DNA of 33,115 nt from Caryophanales bacterium UBA2253 (GTDB lineage: Bacteria > Bacillota_I > Bacilli_A > ML615J-28 > CAG-698), in assembly GCA_002347755.1 (NCBI GenBank), contig DDXT01000066.1, positions 1 through 33,115 on the forward strand. The letters run 5' to 3'. The notes below the pieces were generated by a model that was given only the letters and a program-made list of their open reading frames with translations, did no database searches and was not told where the DNA came from. Positions 1 through 5,806 of this stretch are shown here, in pieces (positions within the stretch are counted from its first letter, which is position 1; the number at the start of each line of letters is the position of its first letter). Made by a program: the position numbers and the translations under genes.

Positions 1-54
1 TCTCACATGTATTGTAACACTACACATGGTTTTCTCAGAAAATGAAAATACCTG

Positions 55-83
55 TTGAAATATGAAGAATGTTTTGGTATAAT
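55..83 (+). promoter_or_regulatory. promoter of tRNA-Thr
   Basis: The -35 box TTGAAA (55-60) and -10 box TATAAT (78-83) are 17 bases apart, with an extended TGG just before the -10. The start would be near base 90, just upstream of the tRNA at 98. This is the only convincing plus-strand promoter in the window. Confidence 0.85.
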
Positions 84-97
84 ATTCATAGTCTCTC

Positions 98-171
98 GCT
101 CCTATAGTTTAATGGTAAAACAGAGCAATGGTAATGCTCAGATCCAAGTTCGATTCTTAGCAGGAGCACCA
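98..171 (+). tRNA. tRNA-Thr (anticodon GGT)
   Basis: A full cloverleaf can be drawn. The D stem is GTTT/AAAC. The anticodon stem GAGCA/TGCTC encloses the loop ATGGTAA, giving anticodon GGT after the invariant T33. The T loop is TTCGATT, the discriminator is A, and CCA is encoded at 169-171. G1-C72 and C2-G71 fit threonine identity. Two A.C mismatches are visible: the last acceptor pair (A7.C66) and the second T-stem pair (C50.A64). These are unusual for a functional tRNA, but the strong promoter and terminator argue that it is expressed. Confidence 0.88.
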
Positions 172-181
172 TTTTGAATCT

Positions 182-209
182 AAATCACGTGCAAGACGTG
201 ATTTTTTTT
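182..209 (+). terminator. terminator of tRNA-Thr
   Basis: A 9-bp perfect stem AAATCACGT / ACGTGATTT with loop GCAAG runs into a T-run (202-209). It lies directly downstream of the tRNA on the same strand. Confidence 0.9.
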
Positions 210-241
210 ACCTTCTTTTTTAAAATTTCCCGTTGAAGTTT

Positions 242-267
242 AAAAAACCCAGGACTTTCGTCCTAGG
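242..267 (-). terminator. terminator of the antiporter operon
   Basis: Read on the minus strand, CCTAGGAC and GTCCTGGG pair (one U.G) around a GAAA tetraloop and are followed by six T. It lies 8 bases past the stop of the antiporter gene and faces the tRNA-Thr terminator convergently. Confidence 0.88.
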
Positions 268-274
268 CTTTTGT

Positions 275-1483
275 TCATTCTCCCGCTGTAATTTCTTTAG
301 CTTTCTTAAGGGTAATCTTGGTGGCAATCGGTCCAATTAATTCATATACCAATGTGGCCGCGAGAACGATGGTCCGAATTTGCGAACCCATTTCCGGATT
401 GAGCACCTGGGCGGCCACGAGGCTGAGTCCAATGGCCACTCCGGCTTGAGGAATGAGAGCATATCCCAAATATTTGGCGATCTTGGCTTCTGCCTTCGTA
501 ATAATAGACCCAAGCCAAGCTCCCGACACTTTTCCGAATACTCGCAACAAACAATAAATTATCCCAACGACACCGACCGCCAACAGAATCGAAAGTTTCA
601 GTTCCGCTCCGCTTAAGACGAAAAACATCATGAAAATCGGGGGAGTGATGAAATAGATCAATCCGTTGACTTCATCATATTTATGGCTGAGATTGGCGAA
701 TAAACCCCCCATGGCCATGCAAGCCAAAAGCGTTGACCCTCCCAAATAATCCGTTAAAAACAAAGTCAAAAAAACGAAGGCAATGGTTAAGCTGATGCGG
801 TTTCCGCGACCCGTCCACCATTTACAAGCTAAGGTCAGCAGCACTCCGAAAATGGCGCCGATTCCCAAAGAAAAAATTATCTCCCAAATCGGTTCCCAAA
901 TCAGTTTTAAGGTCGAAACGTCGCCGTTTCCGCCGCCCAAAGCATTGGAAATGGCCACGCAAATTCCAAAAAGCATGATGGCAGTTCCGTCATCCAAAGC
1001 CACAACGCTCATTAACATGTCCGTTAGCGGTCCTTTGGCTTTGTACTGACGAACAACCATCAGAGTTGCCGCTGGTGCAGTCGCCGCCGCGATCGAAGAC
1101 AATACCAACGCAAAACGGATGTTTGCGATGGTCAGTTCGCGAACGATCGCATAATAAATCATCAAACCGCCAAAAACCGCTACCACCGCGAAAAGAGATT
1201 CGAAAATGGCGATGATGATTGGCCGAATTCCAACTTGTTTGAAATAACTTACTTTCAATTCATTGCCAATGGAAAAAGCAATGAATCCCAAAGCAACATT
1301 GGAAACAATCCCAAGTGAGGCGATGTTTTCACTGCTGATCAGCCCCAAAACGCTCGGTCCAATCAAAAGTCCGCCGATCAGGTAGCCAGTGACATTGGGG
1401 AGGTGAGAGTATTTGGCGAGTTTGCCAAAAAGAAGTCCCGTTACCAGGACTATTCCGGCGTATAACAATACTTCTAGATTCAT
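275..1483 (-). CDS. CPA2-family cation:proton antiporter
   Basis: A 402-residue polytopic membrane protein of the Na+(K+)/H+ exchanger fold, expected to swap cytosolic Na+ or K+ for H+. About 12 hydrophobic segments are visible. The first holds the family pattern GKLAKYSHLPNVTGYLIGG (residues 20-38) followed by GPSVLG. The paired acidic residues D164-D165 in VVALDDGTAIM match the ion-binding aspartates of electrogenic CPA2 members such as NapA. No TrkA-N/RCK regulatory domain is attached, unlike KefB/KefC. The gene begins 9 bases after the PII-like gene and has only a poor Shine-Dalgarno site, so translation is probably coupled. The neighbour suggests that the PII-like protein gates this transporter. 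Ion specificity cannot be read from sequence. Confidence 0.88.
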   Translation of the reverse strand: MNLEVLLYAGIVLVTGLLFGKLAKYSHLPNVTGYLIGGLLIGPSVLGLISSENIASLGIVSNVALGFIAFSIGNELKVSYFKQVGIRPIIIAIFESLFAVVAVFGGLMIYYAIVRELTIANIRFALVLSSIAAATAPAATLMVVRQYKAKGPLTDMLMSVVALDDGTAIMLFGICVAISNALGGGNGDVSTLKLIWEPIWEIIFSLGIGAIFGVLLTLACKWWTGRGNRISLTIAFVFLTLFLTDYLGGSTLLACMAMGGLFANLSHKYDEVNGLIYFITPPIFMMFFVLSGAELKLSILLAVGVVGIIYCLLRVFGKVSGAWLGSIITKAEAKIAKYLGYALIPQAGVAIGLSLVAAQVLNPEMGSQIRTIVLAATLVYELIGPIATKITLKKAKEITAGE

Positions 1484-1492
1484 TGGGCTTGC

Positions 1493-1831
1493 TTACTGTC
1501 TTTTGTAGCCCTTGACATAGTCAAGCGGCAAAGTAAACACAATTCCCGAATTCGGTTTGGTCAGATCCCCGGCCAATTTTTCGATGACATCCAAAACAAC
1601 CTGGATTTTTTCTTCTTCCAGAGCCATCAGGATGACTCGTGAATCCCGGCGCGGAATGTCAAACAAAGATTTTAAAGAGCCGATGATGTCATAATCCTCA
1701 TTCTCAATCAGTTTTCTTCCCATTCCGGTGCTATTGATAATGGTCGCTCCCTTGATTTCTTTTTCCTTAAGTTCATGGACAAACTCATCAAGCAAAGCCA
1801 CGTCATTCATTACGCATACTAATAACTTCAT
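1493..1831 (-). CDS. PII-like signalling protein
   Basis: A 112-residue protein with the size and βαββαβ layout of PII proteins. It starts MKLLVCVMND and ends with a strand-turn resembling the PII C-terminus (NSGIVFTLPLDYVKGY). Canonical features are missing: the T-loop around residues 37-62 has no YRG uridylylation motif, and the B-loop GDGK is replaced by TKPNSG. It is therefore a PII-like paralogue rather than GlnB/GlnK, and its ligand is unknown. It is first in a two-gene operon with the antiporter, which argues for transporter control, as seen for other PII-like proteins that sit beside their target transporter (for example SbtB with SbtA). The start ATG has GAGGGA eight bases upstream. 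Confidence 0.75.
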   Translation of the reverse strand: MKLLVCVMNDVALLDEFVHELKEKEIKGATIINSTGMGRKLIENEDYDIIGSLKSLFDIPRRDSRVILMALEEEKIQVVLDVIEKLAGDLTKPNSGIVFTLPLDYVKGYKRQ

Positions 1832-1855
1832 AATATTCCCTCACTACGAAAAAGT

Positions 1856-1884
1856 ATTATACTCCAGATGAAAGCAAATTTCAA
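1856..1884 (-). promoter_or_regulatory. promoter of PII-like/antiporter operon
   Basis: Minus-strand -35 TTGAAA (1879-1884) and -10 TATAAT (1856-1861) with 17-base spacing, about 25 bases before the PII-like start codon. Confidence 0.88.
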
Positions 1885-1915
1885 CTCCGAATTGTAATCA
1901 ATTCCCATTCGTTTT

Positions 1916-1938
1916 AAAGCGTCGATTCAACGCTTTTT
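1916..1938 (+). terminator. terminator-like hairpin, plus orientation
   Basis: AAAGCGT / ACGCTTT with loop CGATTCA, followed by T's on the plus strand (T-run 1934-1938). No plus-strand gene lies upstream, so it may block antisense transcription or be incidental. Confidence 0.4.
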
Positions 1939-1964
1939 TACCTGGATTCAATTTTATTAATGAG

Positions 1965-1990
1965 GAAAACAGTCGCATTTCTGCGACTGT
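1965..1990 (-). terminator. terminator of the SLC13/ArsB-type permease gene
   Basis: The minus strand reads ACAGTCGCA, tetraloop GAAA, TGCGACTGT, then TTTTCC. It is a 9-bp perfect stem 26 bases after the stop codon. Confidence 0.88.
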
Positions 1991-2016
1991 AAATTTCGGA
2001 AAATTTAAATGATTTA

Positions 2017-3294
2017 TTAAACCCAAATCAACCAAATCAGGACATATCCAGCAATGACGGCTGAGAGAGTAAACGGAATTCCGATTCGGAAGAAATCCTT
2101 GTTTTTGACTTCATAGCCTTCTTTGCGAAGAATCCCGATTCCCGCGATGTTTGCGGATGCGCCAATCGGAGTAATGTTTCCTCCCAAAGTAGCGCCGATC
2201 AAGAGTCCGAAATATAAAACATTCGGATCAACGCCCATGGTTGCCGCAATGGCGGTAGCCACCGGAAGCATGGTCGCAACGTACGGAATGTTATCGATGA
2301 AGGCGGACAGGATGACGGATGCCCAAACGATCAAAGTATAAACCACGAATAAATTGTCGCCACTGATCTTGACGAACAATTCGCCGATGGCGGTGACAAC
2401 TCCCGCGTAATCGATACCGTTGATGACGGTAAACAATCCAAGCAACAATAACAAGGTCGTATAATCAATTCCCTTGAGCGCATCCCAAAGAGCTTTTCCA
2501 TCTCTTTTAACGATGGTTTTGCGAACGATTCCAATGAAGAACAGGCCCACGCAAATGATGCCGTTGATCATTCCGTGAGTGGCAACGGATAGTACGGGAA
2601 CAAAGGACGCCACAATGAGCAGAAGGATGGTTCCCAACAATAAGTATGAGGGAACATAATCCTTGACTTCAGTCACTTCACCGCCCTCGACGGTCGTTGT
2701 ATCCTTCCGGAAGAGCCATAATAGAATAAAAATGGAAATCAAGGCTCCGGCTTCCACCGCCCAGAAAATCCCCAGTTTTCCTTGAAAAAAGAAGAAATCC
2801 AAAAAGTTCATATTGGCTTCCGCGCCGAGCATGATCGAAGTGGTATCGCCGACCAAAGTGGCGGCGCCTTGAAGGTTGGATGAAACCGCAATGGCGATAA
2901 TGCTCGGAACCGGAGAGATTTTCAGTTTCTTACAAACGGTCATGGCCACCGGAGCCACCATAAGGACGGTAGCAACATTGTCCACGAAAGCGGAAATGAT
3001 TCCCGCGAATAAAGCCAAAATGACCATGGTCCATTTCACATTTGGCATTTTTTTGATGATCAGATCCGCCAGTTTGGATGGCATCTTGGATTCAATGAAA
3101 AGCCCAACGACTCCCATGGTTCCGAAAATCATCAGAATGACATTCAGATCAGCGGGGGCCAATGCCTCATTGATTGGCATGATCCCCAGGATCAAGAACA
3201 CGGCCGCGAATACCAAAGCGGTAATGGCCCGGTATTTCGGAAGGAACAAAAGCAGTAAATACATGCATGCAAATAAAATCAGGGCCAGTAACAT
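2017..3294 (-). CDS. ArsB/NhaD-superfamily (SLC13-type) permease
   Basis: A 425-residue membrane protein with about 11-12 hydrophobic segments arranged as an internal repeat. Both halves carry the ion-transporter-superfamily signature: FVDNVAT (D105-N106) and FIDNIPYVAT (D334-N335). Each is followed by a Gly/Thr/Ser re-entrant-type stretch: LQGAATLVGDTTSIMLG (141-157) and GGNITPIGASANI (371-383). These are hallmarks of ArsB, NhaD and SLC13 anion/Na+ symporters. A soluble linker lies near residues 197-212. Substrate (Na+/H+, arsenite or a dicarboxylate) cannot be decided; no arsenic genes are nearby. It is a single-gene transcription unit. The start ATG follows GAGGT by 5 bases. Confidence 0.85.
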   Translation of the reverse strand: MLLALILFACMYLLLLFLPKYRAITALVFAAVFLILGIMPINEALAPADLNVILMIFGTMGVVGLFIESKMPSKLADLIIKKMPNVKWTMVILALFAGIISAFVDNVATVLMVAPVAMTVCKKLKISPVPSIIAIAVSSNLQGAATLVGDTTSIMLGAEANMNFLDFFFFQGKLGIFWAVEAGALISIFILLWLFRKDTTTVEGGEVTEVKDYVPSYLLLGTILLLIVASFVPVLSVATHGMINGIICVGLFFIGIVRKTIVKRDGKALWDALKGIDYTTLLLLLGLFTVINGIDYAGVVTAIGELFVKISGDNLFVVYTLIVWASVILSAFIDNIPYVATMLPVATAIAATMGVDPNVLYFGLLIGATLGGNITPIGASANIAGIGILRKEGYEVKNKDFFRIGIPFTLSAVIAGYVLIWLIWV

Positions 3295-3325
3295 TTCATA
3301 CCTCGTTTTTCACAATAATGTAAAT

Positions 3326-3354
3326 ATTTTAACATAAAATCCCCAAAAATTCAA
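3326..3354 (-). promoter_or_regulatory. promoter of the permease gene
   Basis: Minus-strand -35 TTGAAT (3349-3354), 17 bases, -10 TAAAAT (3326-3331) with an extended TGT. The -35 box and spacer overlap the terminator hairpin of the preceding ABC operon. Confidence 0.72.
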
Positions 3355-3370
3355 TCAGTTTTTTGGGGAT
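3339..3370 (-). terminator. terminator of the ABC-2 transporter operon
   Basis: An 11-bp perfect stem ATCCCCAAAAA / TTTTTGGGGAT with a 10-base loop. On the minus strand it exits into TTTATG, a short T-tail. It lies just past the permease stop at 3376. Confidence 0.75.
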
Positions 3371-3375
3371 TACGC

Positions 3376-4230
3376 TCATTTTTTCTTTAATCGTAAACGA
3401 AGGATTGAAATCAAGTAAAGCAATACCCCCGTGCCCGCCAGAATCAAAATGGCCATAAGCGAGGTCGATAGTTCTTCTCCGATTTCCAGCCGGATGCCCA
3501 TCTGGGTAATGAATCCGTAAGTTACGTCTTCCGGCGCGCCGTTAAACGCAATGTCCATCGGCTCCTCCATGATGATGATCCTTAGCAAAGAGGCGGAATA
3601 GGTTCCCGGAAACAGTTTCACAACGCTTTGAACATAACTTGGCAAGTTTCCGATCGGAACGTAAACTCCCATCAAGAACCCGACCAGCGTCCCAACCAGC
3701 GTCGAAACGGTAGCAAACGCCGATTGCGTCTTCACGAAGGAAATGATCAAAAAAAGGATCGCCGAATTGGCAAAAGTCGATAAGGCGATCACCCCGAGGA
3801 CCTTAAGCAGAGCCAAAAGAGGCAATAGCTCTCCGCCGTTAACAAGGATGTAAAGTTCACCCAAAACCAATGTAACGCAAGACATTACGATCCCGATCAC
3901 CAAAGAACTGATGATATAGCCGGCGGTCAGAGTCGCTTTTTTGACCGGAGCGGACCCGAAATCTTTTACCACGTTTTTCGTGTAATCATCAACGATCACT
4001 CCGAATGCCCCCAAAGTCGCGGTGACGCTGCAAGAAGCCACCAAACCGGAAACGATCCAACTGTCTAATACAAAGCGGGCGGAAGGAAATTCGCTCATGG
4101 ATGAAACGAACACATCTCCCAAAAATAAAACATACAAGCCAATGATCAGAAAGACGCTCAGTAAGGAAAAGAAAACGGTGGCCTTATCACGGAAATACAA
4201 TTTGATGTTTCTTTTCGCAATTTCAATCAT
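3376..4230 (-). CDS. ABC-2 type transporter permease
   Basis: A 284-residue integral membrane subunit of an ABC exporter. The N-terminus MIEIAKRNIKLYFRDKATVFFSLLS is typical of ABC-2 permeases: an amphipathic elbow helix before TM1. About six membrane spans follow, including a long central block with VDDYTKNVVKDFGSAPVKKATL between TM2 and TM3. The start codon overlaps the end of the ATPase gene by 8 bases, so the two subunits are translationally coupled. It most likely pairs as a homodimer with the adjacent ATPase in a NatAB/DrrAB-like efflux pump. The cargo is unknown. Confidence 0.87.
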   Translation of the reverse strand: MIEIAKRNIKLYFRDKATVFFSLLSVFLIIGLYVLFLGDVFVSSMSEFPSARFVLDSWIVSGLVASCSVTATLGAFGVIVDDYTKNVVKDFGSAPVKKATLTAGYIISSLVIGIVMSCVTLVLGELYILVNGGELLPLLALLKVLGVIALSTFANSAILFLIISFVKTQSAFATVSTLVGTLVGFLMGVYVPIGNLPSYVQSVVKLFPGTYSASLLRIIIMEEPMDIAFNGAPEDVTYGFITQMGIRLEIGEELSTSLMAILILAGTGVLLYLISILRLRLKKK

Positions 4231-5176
4231 ATTGATCGATTTCCTTCCCGGTTATGTTGAGAAACGCATCATCCATCGAGCCATTGACAACGGACAAACT
4301 GACGATATCGGCATAATACTTTTGAATCAGCGGAATGGCTTCAAGGCTGCTTTTTAACGGGATTTTCACCAAGTCCGCAACGATTTGATGTTCGACGCCA
4401 TCCGCTTGCAGTTTGGCAACGAGAGTTTCCATCGAAACCGGTTTGATATGCAAATGATCATGCGAATATTTTTCTTTCAGTTCGGTCGGAGTGCCTTTGG
4501 CAGCGATTTCCCCTTGAACGATGACGACCACGTAATCGGCGTTGTCGGCTTCTTCCATATAATGGGTGGTTAAAAAGATGGTCATTCCATAGTCTTTTCG
4601 AAGGTTTTCGATCGTGTTCCAAATCTGTTTTCGGCTCATCGGGTCGAGTCCGGTGGTCGGCTCGTCCAAAAAGAGTATTTTCGGAGTATTGATCAAAGCC
4701 CGAGTAATGTCGACCCGTCTTTTCATCCCTCCGCTCAAAGTTTTGTACCGGCGATTTTGAAAACTCCCCACATCGGTCATGGCAATGGCTTTGTCCACCC
4801 GTTTTTGAACTTCTTCTTTCGAGAAACCATAAAGAGTGCCGCGGAACAGGAGATTTTCCCGGACCGTCAAAAGGTCATCGAGGACTTTGTCCTGAAAAAC
4901 CACGCCGATGTTTTGCTTGATTTTAAAATCATCCGGCCCCAGCGTCAAACCATCAATGGTAATGGTTCCCGAATCGCTTTTCAAAACGGTGGTCAAAATG
5001 TCAATGGTCGTGGACTTCCCGGCCCCATTGGGTCCCAAAAAGGCAAACAGGTCGCCTTTCTTCACATAAAAACTAATGCCTTTCACCGCATGAATTTCTT
5101 TGTAACTTTTGTGAAGATCGGAAACGTCAATGATCCGCTCCGCTTGATGGTTGGATGTATCAATATTGTTCGTCAT
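4223..5176 (-). CDS. ABC transporter ATP-binding protein (DrrA/NatA type)
   Basis: A 317-residue nucleotide-binding subunit that powers the ABC-2 permease downstream. All catalytic motifs are intact: Walker A GPNGAGKST (48-56), Q-loop VFQD (Q95), signature LSGGMKRR (147-154), Walker B ILFLDEP (167-173), D-loop GLDP and H-loop H205. The signature with MKRR rather than QQQR, and a C-terminal extension of about 90 residues after residue 225, are typical of DrrA/NatA multidrug, antibiotic or Na+ exporters. The gene starts 3 bases after the stop of the small membrane protein; AGAAGGGA lies within the preceding coding end. Confidence 0.92.
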   Translation of the reverse strand: MTNNIDTSNHQAERIIDVSDLHKSYKEIHAVKGISFYVKKGDLFAFLGPNGAGKSTTIDILTTVLKSDSGTITIDGLTLGPDDFKIKQNIGVVFQDKVLDDLLTVRENLLFRGTLYGFSKEEVQKRVDKAIAMTDVGSFQNRRYKTLSGGMKRRVDITRALINTPKILFLDEPTTGLDPMSRKQIWNTIENLRKDYGMTIFLTTHYMEEADNADYVVVIVQGEIAAKGTPTELKEKYSHDHLHIKPVSMETLVAKLQADGVEHQIVADLVKIPLKSSLEAIPLIQKYYADIVSLSVVNGSMDDAFLNITGKEIDQYD

Positions 5177-5179
5177 TTT

Positions 5180-5713
5180 TTAATCCCTTCTTGTGTCATG
5201 TGCTTTCAACAGTTTTCCGAGCATTATCAAAGCAAAAATCATTACGGCCGCGATCGTAACCCATTTGAGAGTTGAAAACACCGAAGCCAGATATCCCAAA
5301 GCAGGGATCATGGTTGGATACTGGGAAAAAACAATGCTTAGGGTAATGTTCTCAAGCAGGTCAAAAGCGAATGCCGCGATTGGCAGAAACACGGAAAAAT
5401 AATATTTTTTTGCGGTTTTAAAGAGGTACATTAAGATGACCGCGAGTGAAAAAGTATAACACAGCGGCCAAACGATGTCCAAAGTGTATTTCGTTAAAAT
5501 GTAATAATCCCGACCGGCTTCCCCATAAATGAGCGCCAGTTCTTCCAGATTGGTCGGCGAATAGAAAATGAGCATGTCCGGAATCAATCGGGTATTGGCG
5601 TTTTCTTCAAACAATTGGTTGGTGAACGGAAACACCAATGCGAAGAAAAGGATCATCAAAACACAAGCCGCCAAAACATAAATACCGTTAATTTTATTGA
5701 TTATTTTCTTCAT
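5180..5713 (-). CDS. four-TM membrane protein, unknown function
   Basis: A 177-residue protein not assigned to a family here. Four hydrophobic segments are visible, at about residues 10-30, 75-98, 106-126 and 143-168. A larger polar, probably extracytoplasmic loop lies between the first two and contains NANTRLIPDMLIFYSPTN. The C-terminus is basic (KLLKAHDTRRD). It is the first gene of the ABC-2 operon and almost touches the ATPase gene, so it may be an accessory or immunity-like partner of the exporter. That role is inferred only from position. The start ATG has GGAAGGTG upstream. Confidence 0.7.
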   Translation of the reverse strand: MKKIINKINGIYVLAACVLMILFFALVFPFTNQLFEENANTRLIPDMLIFYSPTNLEELALIYGEAGRDYYILTKYTLDIVWPLCYTFSLAVILMYLFKTAKKYYFSVFLPIAAFAFDLLENITLSIVFSQYPTMIPALGYLASVFSTLKWVTIAAVMIFALIMLGKLLKAHDTRRD

Positions 5714-5731
5714 AAAATCACCTTCCCGGTT

Positions 5732-5760
5732 ATTTTATCATAATCCACCTAATACCACAA
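5732..5760 (-). promoter_or_regulatory. promoter of the ABC-2 operon
   Basis: Minus-strand -35 TTGTGG (5755-5760), 17 bases, -10 TAAAAT (5732-5737) preceded by an extended TGA. It directly follows the terminator of the upstream GGDEF/HD-GYP gene. Confidence 0.72.
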
Positions 5761-5761
5761 C

Positions 5762-5786
5762 AAAAAATGGCACCGGTGTGCCATTT
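5762..5786 (-). terminator. terminator of the PAS-GGDEF-HD-GYP gene
   Basis: On the minus strand AAATGGCAC and GTGCCATTT pair around ACCG, followed by TTTTTT. It lies 20 bases after the stop codon. Confidence 0.9.
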
Positions 5787-5806
5787 AAATTTTCTAAACA
5801 ACTTCA

